This document shows, piece by piece, positions 11,201 through 22,370 of a DNA stretch of 64,000 nucleotides; within the stretch, counting starts at the first letter, position 1, and every line of letters begins with the position of its first letter. The notes beneath the pieces are model-generated. The model ran no database searches, was not told the DNA's origin, and saw only the letters and a list, made by a program, of their open reading frames with translations. The translations under genes and the position numbers were made by a program. The DNA is from Hemicordylus capensis. Lineage: Eukaryota; Chordata; Lepidosauria; Squamata; Cordylidae. Location: assembly GCF_027244095.1 (NCBI RefSeq), contig NC_069662.1:10628501-10692500 (forward strand), read 5' to 3'.

Positions 11201-12846
11201 ACCATGAGATCATACCCAACATCACTCTGGGCTTCTACATTTATAATAGCTATTTCAGTGCAAGTTGGACCTATCGTGCTTTAATAGAACTTCTCTCCAC
11301 AAGGGAAATGTGTATCCCTAATTACAAGTGTGATGCCCAGAACTATCCAGTAGCAGTCATCGGAGGACCTAACTCCGACATCGCTCTCCACATGGCAACC
11401 AACCTGTGCCTCTACAAGATCCCACAGGTAAGATACAGGATTACACTGGTTGAATAAAAGGCCACGTCTACATTTAAGCAGGAACCATAGGTCCAATGGA
11501 CCCATGGTCCTTCTCCCCCTCCCCCTGCTCTCTCCTCCAAACTCAGATACCACAGACTGCAGAGAGGAGGGGAAATGGCTGCCTGGGATTTCTTACTGAT
11601 GGAAGGACAGCCCAGGCAGCCAATAGCAGCCAGAGCAAGGGAAGAGCTTCTTCCCTCTAGAGTTGAGGAAATCCAGACTGTATATTTTAGTGTGTGCTAG
11701 TACCACTAAAGCAGAGGTCCGGGCATCCTATTCACTCACTGCAAACTGAAGGTAGAAATAGGAGTCTGGGGAGGAAAACCACGGGTCCATTTATAGTTGT
11801 AACTGGAGGCACTTTCAACTCTGGTTTCATGTTACGTGTGAATATGGCCATAGAATCTTAGAGCAGGAAGGTACCTTATTTGTTTGTTTGTTTGTTTGTT
11901 TGTTTTAATTATTAAATTTTTATACTGCCTTTTATACTATTAAAATAATCTCAAGGAGGTTTACAAAACATTTAAAACAATAAAAACCATAAAACTAATT
12001 GTGTAGTTTTATGGTTTTTATTGTTTTAAATGTTTTGTAAAGCGCCTTGAGATTATTTTAATAGTATAAAAGGCAGTATAAAAATCTAAATGGAATCTAA
12101 ATGGAATATAAAAATACAAACCTTTAAAGACCATGTAGAATATAACCATATGATACAAAACAGCAGCAAACAAAACACTCGTTTAAAAGCTTGGGTAAAA
12201 AGCCAAGATTTTACTTGCTTTCTAAAAACTATGGTGGAGATTGGAGAGTGGAGGCCCATCAGGAGAATCTTCTAACGTTTGGGGGCAGTGACTGAGAAGG
12301 CATTGTCCTGCATACATGATGGGCAAGCCTCCCTAACTGTCGACACACAGAGCATGGGCATCCTCATTTTCTACAACTTTTTCAATGTTATGGTCCCACC
12401 AATTTTTGGCTACAGGTAGCTTGCATTTTTTGCAGATGTTCCAGTGTATCATCCCTGCTACCTTGTCATGCCTTTGTTTGTAGTCAGTCTGTGCGATCTT
12501 TTTACAACAATTGATTAGGTGGTCCACTGTTTTTTTTTTAAATTATTATTTCTTGTTTACACAGTCAGACAGGTGTTATTGACTGGTATGTTTTATCCAG
12601 ACATCGAGTCCTTCCCAAAGACCTAGGATGGCTGAATTTTATTGTCAATGTTGTTGTTGTTGTTATAGATATCATTGCAGAATATAGGCTGTTTCCAGTA
12701 AAGTTGCTTTTTGTAATTGGCTGATGGTGATTTCTGTGGCCCCTATGGTGTTGAGGTGCTCTTCAAGGTCTTTTGGAACTGCACCCAGGGCGCCAATTAC
12801 CACTGGGATTATTTTGGTCTTTTTCTGCCACAGCCTTTCAATTTCA

Positions 12847-12895
<49 letters not shown>

Positions 12896-15800
12896 AATAA
12901 TAATAATTGAAGACCTATGTTAAAATCTTGATTAGATCTCAACTGATATAACAGCACAAACATCATCTATTGGCATGTGTGTCACTAAACACACACTCAC
13001 ATGTATTTTAGAAACATCCGTTTTACATTTTATTTTATTTAGCTCACATATGGCTCTTCTTCATCAGTGATGAATAGCAACTTCCAGGCTGTTTTCTCCC
13101 ACTGGATGTTCCCAAACGAAGCCCATCAATATATGGGGATTCTCCAGCTTCTGCTGCATTTCAAGTGGATATGGGTTGGGGTGATTTCCCAGAATGATGA
13201 CCATGCAGAGAGGTTTGTACAGGCCCTGTTTCCCATGCTTTCCCAAAAAGGAATCTGTTTTGATTTCATTGCAAAGTTTCCCCAAAGAACATTTTCTAAT
13301 GCTGTTACTGGAATGGTGGCAGAAGGAATTGAAACTTTCCGTACTGTTATGGAAAGTACTGTCAACTCATTGATTGTACATGGTGAAATTCAAAGCATGA
13401 TGGTCTTAAGAATGTTGTTCCACCTCTCAAAATTTGAGGGTATACCAGTGAAGACAAAAGTATGGATCATGACTGCCCAGATGGACTTCACATCGCTTCC
13501 CTTTCAAAGATCTTTGGACATAGACTTCATGCATGGTACTCTGTCTTTTGCACTTCCATCCAAGGAGGTGAAAGGGTTTCAGAAATTTCTTCGGATAAGA
13601 AACCCAACATTGAATCAAGAAGATGGATTTATCAAGGTTTTCTGGCAAGAGGCATTTCAGTGTTCAATTCCTAGCTCCAGGGTAGACCACACTGGTGGGA
13701 AAATCTGCACTGGGGAGGAGAAGTTGGAAACTCTTCCTGGGTCTTTTTTTGAAATGAGCATGACCGGTCACAGCTACAGTGTCTACAATGCTGTTTATGC
13801 TGTGGCACATGCATTGCAAGCCATGCATTCATCCCAATTCAAACACAAAACAAAGGTCAATGGAGGGACATGGAAGCTTCTGATTAAGCAGCCATGGAAG
13901 GTAATAAGCTAAGCAGATTAATGCAGGAACCGTCAGACTTGGGTCCCCAGATATTAATGGACTACAGTTCACAGCATCCCCAGCCACCAAAGGTCTTTGT
14001 GACCAAAGATGATGGGAGTTGTAGTCCAAACCACACATTAGGATTCAAGATTGAAACCCCCTGCATCAATGCAAGAGCTCATCATCTCATTTTTAGCCTA
14101 CTTACCACATGGAAAGTAGTTTTATCAGATCACCTTGCTGTATGTGTCCGTCCATCTCTCTCTGTGTCCCTCTAACAGCTTTGCAATGCCTGGATTAATT
14201 GGGATCAAATTTGGTACAGTTGTGGTGTCACACAGAGGCACCCCAGTGGCAAATTTTGTGCTGATGTCATCCAAACCAGCTCATGAACATTTGAGATGGA
14301 AGTGGGCTAACTTGTGAACCACCTGACCGATTTGCACCAAACTTGCTATATTAGGGATGTGCAGAACTGGTTCATTCTCGAACTGGTCTGCCCTGAACTG
14401 GGGCAGTTCATGAACTGGACCGCCCTTCAGGAAGGGGCCCCAGTCTAAGATTGAACTGAACTGAACCTAGTCTGAAGCATACTGGTTTGGTGGTGAGAGG
14501 GGTGAGGGAGGTGCCGGAGGGGAGTGTTGGAGAGAAGGCCCGTACTGGGTACTAAAGCTACCTGGGGCAGCAGTTCAGCATTCTCCCCAGCAGCCCACAC
14601 AGCAGCAGCATGGCTCTGGCACTCACCTGGCCTCTGCACACAGGCTGCTGCGGGGAGCGCTGCGCCTCTGCTCCAGGCACCTTCAGTACCCAGTAAGAAC
14701 CTTCTCATTTACTTTGAAAGATGCCTCTCCCTGCCCACCTCCCAGTGCCGCCACCCTCCCTTTCATCCTGACCCCTTTCATCGCTGACCTGCCAAACAAT
14801 TTTGCAGACCCACAGTTGGGTCCAAATTCCAACCATTTGGTGGAATGGTCTGGGCACACCCTATGCTATATATTTTATTATTATCAAGGACATTAAATCT
14901 TGATATCCCATCAATGAATTCCAGAACCCCTTTCAAGATGGCAACTGTGTGTGTGTTCTCCCCTAACAATTTTGCAAAGCCTGGACCAATCTGGATCAAA
15001 TTTAGTACAGTTATAGTGACCTCTAGGGATATTTCAATCCCATGACCTTAGCCTACTTTCCTCATACAACGTTAAATTATGAGATTGCCTTGCTGTCCAT
15101 GTGTGCATCTGTGTGTGACATTTTGTCCATTCCTTTTGATCTTTTTATGGATGCTATGAATTATTTCCTTGACTTAAGTAGTCCCCATGTTCTATTGATG
15201 TGTACAAGTCACCATGAGGAAAATGTTCTTTCTGTGTGTGTTTTTCCAAATTGCAATATTATCCTTACAGTAAGGGGTTGATCTTGGACTCTGGAGGTTG
15301 AGGTTTAAATCCCCATTTGGCCCAATGAACCTTGTTGGATGATGGCAATATCTTGAGTTAAATACTAGAAGATTCTGGCTGATATCCTGAACTGCCCTCA
15401 GCTCTTAATAAATGCCCTCAGCTCTTGCCTGTGGGCTTCCCAGAGGCATCTGGTGGGGCCACTGTGTGAAACTGGATGCTATACTAGATAGGCCTTGGGC
15501 TTGATCCAGCAGGGTTGTTCTTATGTTCTTATGTGCTTGTGCAACAAGGTGTTGTTTTTGCCCAAGGTCTACTTGCACAAACATAGTGCTTATGCGACAA
15601 AGAAAGTGGATAGCTTCCCATCAGCAGAAGGCAAACCACAGCTCACAAAAGATCACCCTGTTGTACCAGTGCAATACTAGTCTGGAACACAAGCCCCCAA
15701 CTAAGCAGAACTAGTCAGTGTAGCAACCTTGCACAGGTGCAACATATGTGTACTAGTGCAGCACATCTGAGGGAGAACCGTCGGCACAAAATTTGGCTGG

Positions 15801-18800
15801 TTTGCTAAGTTTCATCAAAGTGCTTTACAATAAAATGAGGCCATTCACATGATCAGCCCTACCTGGGCTTGCACAGCCCTACCCAGGTAGGGCTAGTCAT
15901 GTGGAGCACCGGGACTGGTTTGGATCCTGGGACTTCCACACTGGATTGCCTAGGTTCTTAACCCAGGCTAAAAGTGAGGTAGGAGGACATGTGTGCTCCT
16001 CCTACACCACCACCTGGTTGTTTGGGCACACGGGCTGCCAGCAGCCGTTAAAATAATAGAGGCTGTGGGAAGGAGCAACCTGGCCTCTAGCATTTCAATT
16101 ATACAATATCTAGAGGTTGGGCACCCTTGCCCCAGCCTTTTAATCAACATGCCACTCACTGCAATGCCGATCATGTGGGTGTATGAGTAGCAGGACCCAA
16201 AAGCAACTGGCAGCCATGTTGAGGGAAGGTAGCTGGGATCCTGCCTCCCTCTGAGCCCAGCACTGGTGCTATTTGCCCCACACACATCTATTTCACTTGG
16301 TGGGAAAATCATCTATGCCCCCCATGCCCTAATGCCAGGCCAGGCCAAAGAGCATGGTCATGCCAGGCCATGCAGAGGCCCATTGCACAGGTGCGGTGGC
16401 TTCCAAAATGGCTGCTTTGCCAGGGGGAAAGGCCCGAACGGTCCGAAGAATGGCTGAATAGGCTGCTTTTGGACAGAAGGGAGGCTGGTGCTGGGAGGGG
16501 GAACGTCCACGGACCCCACCATCACCACCTCGGAGAATCCCCTGGAGAGGGTAAGTTTAATTTTTTAATAATAATAATAATAAATAAATGCTACTCGTGA
16601 ACCCCCAGAATAGGCTGGGGGACAATCATCTGGGGGACAGTAGGCTGAACCCTGCCTTTCTTCCACATGCCTGCCCATCTGCCTACAAGCTCGGTCATGT
16701 GAATAGCTCCACAGACATGCACACACACACACACACACAGACAGACATTTTCCAGCCTTGAGCTCTCATAAAAAATCGACAGATGCCTTGATAATGCCGG
16801 GTGATCTCACACGCTTACTTTCCTTAAGGAAGGTAGACTAAAAATCATGAATCATACATTCTATGTAACATATTATCCCTCTGTTTTAAAATTGCATCAG
16901 TCTCTTCATCCTTATGAATTACTTGTTTCTTTTTCAATTGAGCTCCAACACCTCCTGAGAAGTGTTACTTTTAATAATAGTGCCGGAGAAATTGTTTCCT
17001 TTGATCCAAATGGGGAGTTATTATCTGGATTGGATCTTATAAACTGGGTCACATTCCCAAACCAATCCTTTCTAAGGGTCAAGGTTGGAAAAATAAATCC
17101 GCAGGCACCCCTAGACAACGTGCTCACCATTCATGAGGATTCCATCCTATGGCCCACTAGGTTTAATCAGGTAGGATCTGCACACATTTCAGATCGTATC
17201 ATTTCTCATTTTTCCACAATATTTCACTGTTTGGGTGCTGAAGTAGTTCTGTCTCTCTGTTCTATCAATAAGTTTAAACCCATCCATCCATCTTGTTCAA
17301 TATCTATAGTAAGCTGGAAAATCTTCTGTGCAATATTACTTAAATGTCTGAAGTCCTATGGAAACAATGACAGGACTGCATCAATAAGCAGGACATTATG
17401 GAAAACCACACTTTAGCATGTTAGCCAACAGACAAGAGATGCTGGATTGTTCCATTACACTGCAAAAATATTTGCCCTAGACATATAAGCAAAAGAATAC
17501 ATGAATGGTGGGCTTGAAGGTGGACTGGCTCTACTCGTGAGCTTGCTGTCTGAGGGTGGGGAACCACCTTTGAATGGGCACACCTTTCCCCATTATACTG
17601 GCCAGCTCATGAGAGTAGCAGGGGAAATGTGGAAAGATATCTGTAAAATACAAAATGTCAAAAAACGTTAAATAAAAAATAAAGCAGGAATTAACTTAAG
17701 TCTGCCTGGACTGTATTGCCAGGGTCACCCCAGAGATATCTTCCCTGGTTATGGTAGGACAGAACCCCCAGCATCCTTTGCCCTCACCCATCTACATATC
17801 CCATACTAGTAAGTGTGGATTTTCCCTTCCCCTCCCATAACGAAAGTAGAATTACACAAAGGCCCCCAAACCACCTGGGAATTTGTGCTTGTGTGGTGCT
17901 TTCAGGGTGTGGGGCTACTTGGTGGGTGGTGATGGTGCCACTGCTGGCAGAAGAAGCACTGGCATTGCAGGACTTTTAGAGGGGTTTAAAAGGCCTTTCC
18001 CTGATGAGGGAGGACTGAGCGCTCAGAAAATGCACAAAAAATACCATTATGCCATGGCTTAATGGCTCAGCTCATAGCTTGACTGTAAATGAACCAATTA
18101 GATGCAAGCTCCCAGGTGATGAGGTGTATGAAAAGGAAATGAATCCTAATTTCCATAGAAATCAATGGAGACAAGTTAGTCATGGCTAACTTACATATAG
18201 GACCAGGTCTCACGATCAGTGTGACCCGGTTTAGGGTGCTGAGCGGGAAGAGCGGGCTAAGCCCACTCCCCCACTCACGAGTGGGCAGGGAGCCCTGGGT
18301 GGCCGGATCGGCTGCCCGCATGATGGCCGGCTCTGAGATGGAGCCAGCAGGGGCTGGGGAGCTCGTGGGCCACGCGGCCCCGAGAAGCCCCAGTAATACT
18401 GGGGAGACTCCCGAGCCGGGAGGCTGCTTTTAAGCCTCCCAGCCAGGAGTCTACTCGCAAGTGGTTCTTATGATCACAAAAATCGGGCTAGGATTTCCTA
18501 GCCCGATTTTTGTGATCGTAAGAATAGCCCCATAGCCATTTAATTTAAATTGACAAACAATACTAGCACCAGAACACGTGAAGAAGGCAGGGTGGGGTGT
18601 GTCAAGAGCGTGCCTATCAGGATGTCCTCCACAGATGTTCTGACACCTTCCTGTTGTGCCCCCTAATTGTGTGTTGGAGCAATTCATCTGAATAACCTCT
18701 AAACATGCACTTCAAATACTTGTTTAAACAAGCATTTGTAGTGCGTATTTAGGGACCATTCAGATGAACAGCTCACACATGATCAAGGGATATGCTGGGA

Positions 18801-21395
18801 GGATGTCCTGATGGACACACTCTTGGTGTGCCTCCTCTTTCTTCATGCCCTGGGATAGTATCATTTGAACCAGCCTTTAGTCAGGATTCATTATCTTTGG
18901 TATGTATTTTCTGAATGTTAAAATATTTTCCATTTCCTTTAATGGACAGGTGCGACCTCTTTCAATATGCAATGACCATTGCCACTCTGGTTATCTTAGA
19001 ACCAAGAAGGAAGGGAAGCCATTTTGCTGTTATGATTGTCTTCCATGTCCGGAAGGGAAGATTTCAGTCCAGAAAGGTAAGAAATTTTGGCCGACATAAA
19101 AAGCAGGGATGCATGGGTGCAGCAAGCAAACAGCCTAACTGAAGTTGCCAGGTAACTGCTTTGTAAGTCAGTCGTTAATAAATTACATTCAGCATTTAAA
19201 TCTCAAGATGGACAGAAGCTCATTTCTCTTCCATTTCAAAAGTTGTTCATAGTTCTGTGGTGGTTTCTGAAAGCAAAATAGGTTCTGAAATAACTTTGTA
19301 TTTATGTGATCTTGTGTTTAGCACCTCACTCCATAGAAACAGAATAGTATTGCCGTATATCCTCATGTTTTAAAAGGGTAAGTGGACATTGACTGGTGAT
19401 ACGGTGCTTTTGGTTGTGGTATCCCAGTTGTGAAATGGCCTTCCCAGAATGGCTCACCTTATGGTTCCCAAACAAAACTTTTTAAAGCTCATTGGCTGGA
19501 GGAAATCTAGGAAGGAAACCTAGGAAGGAAATCTGTTGGAGCCTGATTGTTTTAGTAGCCCTCTAGGCTTACTACTGCGGGCTGGCCAGACCATGATCTA
19601 CTCCAGGGCTACACAACTTTGGCCCTCCAGCTGTTATTGGATTACAATTTCCATAATCCACAACCATAATAGCTAAATCAGGGATGATGGAAGTTGTAGT
19701 CCAACATCTTCAGGAGGGCCAAAGTTGTGCAGTCTAGGGATGTGCACAGAACTGGTTTGGAGGCCCATAAAGGGTTCAAAGAACCAGCAGTTCTGCCAGT
19801 TTGATGGTGGGGGGTGTCTAACCTTAAGGGCAGAGGAGGGTGCACTTACCCCTCCTGCCGCTTTCCCCTTGCCAGCATCCGTTTTTGTCAAAGCCCATCG
19901 GGGCAGCAGTGTACCTCCCTGCCACCCTATTGCCCCCGTTGTTTGGATATAACCAGAAGTATCCAAAGCACACTCGCCTGACATGCACATGGGCTGGTGT
20001 ATTGGATACTTCCAGTTATATCCGGACAACGTGGGCAATGGGGTGGCAGGGAGGTACACTGCTGCCCCAATTGACAAAAATGGATGCCGGTGGGGGGAAA
20101 GCAATGGGATGGGTAAGTGCACCCTTCCCACTCTCAAAGCAGCACCCCTGCCACCTTTGAGCCTCCCCTGCATGGTTCCGTGCACATTCCTAGTGCAGTG
20201 CAGTCTTCCTCTACACCAGGACTACTCAACTTGGGCGCTCTTGTGAATGTTGGTCTGCAACTCCCATCATCCCTGGCTATTGGCCACTGTGGCTGGGGAT
20301 TATGGGAGTTTTGTCATCCAAAAAGAGCTGGGGTGCAGAGTTGAGCAGGCCTGCTCTACACACATTGAAATGAGCAGAATAGTACAAGATTCTGCCTTTA
20401 ATATCTGAGCTAGGTTGGATTCACTCAATAATCTTATAGCTTAGTTTATCTCACATATTGGCTGCCATACATTTAACATCATACTTTCTTTTTCAGACAT
20501 GGATAACTGTTTTCAGTGTGCTGGAGACCATTATCCAAACAATGACCGAAATGTATGCATTCCAAAAGTGATAACGTTCTTGTCATTTGAAGAAACTTTG
20601 GGGATCAGTTTGGCTACTTTTGCTCTTTCCTTTTCTTTCATCACAGTTTTGGTGCTTTGGATCTTCATTAAGCACAAAGACACTCCTATTGTCAAAGCTA
20701 ACAACCGGAGCCTCACCTATACTCTTCTCATCTCCCTTCTGCTCTCCTTCCTTTGTGCTTTGCCATTCATTGGCCAGCCTGAGAAATTGTCATGTTTCCT
20801 TCGGCAAACGGCTTTTGGCATCATCTTCACAGTGGCAGTTTCAAGTGTGTTGGCTAAAACTATCATTGTGGTTCTTGCTTTCATGGCCACCAAGCCAGGG
20901 TCCAGCATGAGGAAATGGGTGGGGAGACGACTAGCCTACTCTATAGTTCTTTCCAGTTTCCTTGTTCAAAGCACAATATGTACAGTGTGGCTGTCAACCT
21001 CTCCCCCATTCCCAGATCTTGATATGTACTCAGTTACTGAAGAAATAATCTTAGAATGTAATGAAGGTTCAACTATGATGTTTTACGTTGTCCTGGGCTT
21101 TATGGGGTTCCTAGCCATTGTCAGCTTCCTTGTGGCTTTCCTAGCAAGGAAGTTACCTGACAGTTTTAATGAAGCCAAGTTTATCACATTTAGCATGTTG
21201 GTCTTTTGCAGTGTTTGGCTATCCTTTGTTCCAACCTACTTGAGCACAAGAGGAAAATACATGGTGGTTGTAGAGATCTTTTCCATCTTGGCTTCCAGTG
21301 CTGGGTTGCTGGGCTGTATCTTTTCCCCCAAATGCTACATCCTTGTGCTGAGGCCTCAATTAAACAAAAGGGAGCTGCTAATAAAGAAAAATTGA
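8026..21395 (+). CDS. V2R-1: vomeronasal type-2 receptor, complete, six exons
   Basis: A family C GPCR of vomeronasal sensory neurons, thought to bind peptide or protein cues and signal through Go and TRPC2. Exons are 8026-8237, 11136-11427, 13043-13900, 16943-17170, 18950-19076 and 20497-21395, each with GT/AG borders; phases fit throughout, giving 871 residues with no internal stop. Residues 1-16 or so form the signal peptide ([15 protein letters not shown]). Residues about 20-530 are the Venus-flytrap region, and 531-597 the cysteine-rich linker ([32 protein letters not shown]). The 7TM domain runs about 605-865 with [20 protein letters not shown] and [12 protein letters not shown]. The ATG at 8026 is preferred over the upstream in-frame ATG at 7852 because only it opens directly onto a signal peptide and matches the paralogues. 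Length is normal for V2Rs. Squamate databases usually call such genes vomeronasal type-2 receptor 26-like; the subfamily is not certain. Confidence 0.93.
8247..8886 (+). repeat. cluster of SINE/LINE-tail repeats in V2R-1 intron 1
   Basis: Two tandem copies of a repeat (to about 8512 and about 8524-8752) carry GATTGTGAGCC..TTTGG, then a third partial tail (about 8800-8885) carries AAACCACCCTGAGCCATTTTG and ends in AAATC/AATC simple repeats. The same repeat occurs at 29905-30150 and 42846-43128. The tail resembles vertebrate L2/CR1-type LINE ends; exact family not determined. Confidence 0.55.
9198..9493 (-). mobile_element. tRNA-derived SINE copy (minus strand)
   Basis: Read on the minus strand it has the SINE head (CTTGTGGTAACAAGCATG), the GCTAAGCAGG block, and the end GACAATACTGAGCAAGATGG. 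Related copies are at 30785-31105, 41127-41421, 42592-43188, 44299-44590, 50624-50806 and 51051-51335. The copy at 44299 keeps an A box and B box like those of a tRNA promoter. Confidence 0.7.
9690..9895 (+). mobile_element. L2-like LINE 3' end
   Basis: ATGCACTCTCTGTCAAATT-type text is followed by AATTTTAAACCATGTGTTTT, TGTACACTGCTTAGGGAC, GGTGTATAAATATGATAATAAATA. This is the usual layout of L2/CR1 LINE tails in reptiles. A shorter tail of another subfamily ends at about 10505 (AACTGCCCAGAGACGTGAG, then AATAAATA repeats). Confidence 0.5.
11136..11427 (+). CDS. V2R-1 exon 2
   Basis: The acceptor is CATTTCAG at 11128-11135 and the donor CAG|GTAAGA. The 292-bp length is identical in all three V2Rs. 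It encodes [20 protein letters not shown] and [20 protein letters not shown], part of lobe 1 of the ligand-binding domain. Confidence 0.92.
11459..11850. repeat. ~400-bp interspersed element with GGTCCAATGGACCC core, copy 1
   Basis: It begins GGCCACGTCTACATTTAAGC.., contains GGTCCAATGGACCCATGG, and closes with CTGGTTTCATGTTACGTGTG then AATATGGCC. The ends are inverted versions of each other. Further copies lie at about 28345-28770, 52998-53410, 60147-60603 and 62943-63412. Confidence 0.6.
11916..12085. repeat. near-perfect 82-bp inverted repeat with 6-bp loop
   Basis: Left arm 11916-11997 and right arm 12004-12085 are reverse complements at 80 of 82 positions by my reading; the loop is ATTGTG. 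The right arm resembles a LINE tail (GTAAAGCGCCTTGAGA..ATAAAAGGCAGTATAAAAAT), so this appears to be a LINE 3' end joined head to head with its own copy. A (TTTG)n run of about 25 bp sits just left. Confidence 0.85.
12310..12840 (-). mobile_element. R2/R4-like LINE remnant
   Basis: On the minus strand, 12333-12527 reads [20 protein letters not shown] followed by [17 protein letters not shown] and [14 protein letters not shown]. This resembles the C-terminal region of R2/R4-type LINE proteins (Y.RRHD.VA..IHW..CKKY.L). The reading frame is lost upstream. It ends near the (ATT)n run at 12848. Confidence 0.55.
12848..12907. repeat. (ATT)n/(AAT)n microsatellite
   Basis: About 14 ATT units followed by a switch to AAT units, making the end of the run self-complementary. 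Confidence 0.95.
13043..13900 (+). CDS. V2R-1 exon 3 (bulk of ligand-binding domain)
   Basis: Acceptor TTTAG before CTC ACA TAT; donor AAG|GTAATA. It is 858 bp, phase 0 at both ends, 286 codons open. It encodes [20 protein letters not shown], the [17 protein letters not shown] block and [20 protein letters not shown] near its end, all typical of V2Rs. Confidence 0.93.
13940..14040. repeat. short hAT-like MITE copy (GGGAGTTGTAGTCCA family)
   Basis: It carries AATGGACTACAGTTCACAGC and GATGATGGGAGTTGTAGTCC, the core of a short DNA element seen intact at 45120-45233 and in copies at about 19600-19734 with 20193-20360, 58265-58410 and 59838-60009. Confidence 0.5.
14100..15120. repeat. unclassified dispersed repeat, two copies, around a hAT insertion
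   Basis: GCAATGCCTGGATTAATTGG..CAAATTTGGTACAG at 14181-14219 recurs as CAAAGCCTGGACCAATCTGG..CAAATTTAGTACAG at about 14976-15009, and again at about 23556-23596. Both copies here are also associated with a CCTTGCTGT..TGTG block. The element at 14352-14863 is inserted between them. Confidence 0.45.
14352..14863. mobile_element. non-autonomous hAT-like element with perfect 8-bp target duplication
   Basis: It is flanked by TGCTATAT at 14344-14351 and again at 14864-14871. It begins TAGGGATGTGCAG and ends GGGCACACCCTA, imperfect inverted termini. The interior carries GAACTGG/CCAGTTC-rich text and no transposase. It lies in intron 3 of V2R-1. Confidence 0.85.
15405..15537 (+). repeat. SINE-like dispersed repeat with TTCTTATG tail, copy 2
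   Basis: GCATCTGGTGGGGCCACTGTG, GGCCTTGGGCTTGATCCAGC and a TTCTTATGTTCTTATG tail match 2588-2827. Confidence 0.5.
15840..16690. repeat. unclassified repeat region with CCATTCACATGATC end
   Basis: It opens with GAGGCCATTCACATGATC and the self-complementary CCCTACCTGGGC/GCCCTACCCAGGTAGGGC, then CCAGGCTAAAAGTGAGGTAG. The same order appears at about 35360-35600, so this is an interspersed DNA element. The internal part to 16690 is not resolved. An (AAT)n run lies near 16566-16585. Confidence 0.45.
16943..17170 (+). CDS. V2R-1 exon 4
   Basis: Acceptor TTGAG|CTC and donor CAG|GTAGGA; 228 bp, 76 codons, phase 0. It encodes [20 protein letters not shown] then [17 protein letters not shown] and WPTRFNQ, the end of the ligand-binding region. 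Confidence 0.92.
18205..18535 (+). repeat. GC-rich interspersed element, copy 2, with terminal hairpin
   Basis: It starts GTCTCACGATCAGTGTGACC and ends with an almost perfect hairpin (ATCGGGCTAGGATTTCCTAG then CCCGAT..GTGATCGTAAGAAT). The core blocks are shared with 3700-3970 and 45563-46030. The ends share TCTCACGATCA in inverted form, suggesting a non-autonomous DNA transposon. Confidence 0.6.
18950..19076 (+). CDS. V2R-1 exon 5 (cysteine-rich linker)
   Basis: Acceptor GGACAG|GTG and donor AAAG|GTAAGA; 127 bp. It encodes [20 protein letters not shown] and [14 protein letters not shown] with six cysteines. One base is left over to complete an Asp codon in exon 6. Confidence 0.92.
19735..20192. 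mobile_element. non-autonomous hAT-like element inserted in an older MITE
   Basis: It starts TAGGGATGTGCACAGAAC and ends GTTCCGTGCACATTCCTA. The flanking 8 bp are GTGCAGTC and GTGCAGTG, seven of eight matching. It interrupts copies of the GGGAGTTGTAGTCCA element family, so it is the younger insertion. The 170-codon minus-strand frame inside it is not a gene. Confidence 0.8.
20497..21395 (+). CDS. V2R-1 exon 6 (seven-transmembrane domain)
   Basis: Acceptor TTTTTCAG at 20489-20496. The frame is open to TGA at 21393-21395. It contains TM1 near [20 protein letters not shown], the [22 protein letters not shown]3 segment, [17 protein letters not shown] at TM6 and [12 protein letters not shown] at the tail. 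Confidence 0.95.
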
Positions 21396-21475
21396 ATGAT
21401 TTAATTTTTTTTTTTATCTCCTGCTTTGGCTTCAGTTGAAAGCTGGGTACATGCATTGTCTATCGCCCACACAGC

Positions 21476-21481
21476 AATAAA
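21476..21481 (+). other. candidate polyadenylation signal of V2R-1
   Basis: AATAAA lies 81 bp after the stop codon, a usual distance for a short 3' untranslated region. Not proven without transcript data. Confidence 0.4.
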
Positions 21482-22005
21482 GACATAAGGCAAGATTCTT
21501 GGAGGTAAGGGCCACAACTTTATTAGTTCAAATCCAATTAATATTACAGCGGGAATGGGCTCATCCTCCTACAGTGTGAGAACTAATAGCTTCTGAGCCA
21601 ATACGCCATCCCTATACGCAGTTGCAGCTGGTGTGAGTCCTGCTGGGGTGGCAGTGAGAGGCACATTTAAGTGTAAATTAAGAGGTGCTTACCTCTGCTA
21701 CTGCAGTACCGGAATATTGCTGCAGAAGTGTGCTGCTCAGGACCCCCTGTGGTGGGGGATCGACTCTGCCACTCACCTGGCCACCGGTGGGGGATCAGCA
21801 CCGCAGAGGCCAGGTGAGTGGTGGAGCTGGACAGCATACTGCTGCTCAGTGGTAGTGGAGAGAAGCACGTATAAATTTATACTCAAAGGTGCCTCTCGCT
21901 GCCCCTCCAGTGATACCTGCATCGGTTGCTACTTCCTATACCTAACTTTTGCCAGGCAATTACACCCTGGCTCAAAACAGCCTAATGACCCCATGGCTGA
22001 ACTCT

Positions 22006-22370
22006 GGGGGGCTATTCCCACAATCACTGGGAAGAGGGCTAAAGAAGCTCCCAAGGCAGCTAACCCGCCTAATCCCCCCCCACCTGATGAGGTTAACAGA
22101 GTGAGAGCTCCGTTAACCTCATTTTTTTGCTTGTGTGTCACCATGACACGCGGTGACACATGAGTAGACACCCCCTGACTGGGAGGCAGCAGCCAGCCTC
22201 CCAGACTTGGGGGGTCTCTGCAGAATGCCCTGCACACTCGCTCGGGGCATCCTGGGATGGCTGCGCAGCCTCGGATCCCCACTGGCTCCGTGACAGGTCT
22301 CCCTGCTCTCTCCACAGACCTAACAGAAGCTCTTCTCGTGGATTGTGAGAAGATCTTCTGGGTGTTCTTA
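22006..22370 (-). repeat. GC-rich interspersed element, copy 3 (reverse)
   Basis: It carries GGCTATTCCCACAATCACTG, CCCCTGACTGGGAGGC, GGGGTCTCTGCAGAATGCCC and CACTGGCTCCGTGACAG. These are the reverse-orientation blocks of copies 1, 2 and 4, and match the layout at 59238-59648. Confidence 0.55.

Noticed and set aside
12848-12907. CRISPR-like or other ordered array
   Set aside because: It is a plain trinucleotide microsatellite; no spaced direct repeats of CRISPR type exist in the window.
19673-20185. 170-codon minus-strand open frame
   Set aside because: It spans a hAT-like element and its older MITE target; no protein family features.
21633-22163. 176-codon open frame after V2R-1
   Set aside because: It runs through repeat DNA into a reversed GC-rich element; no motif and no splice context.
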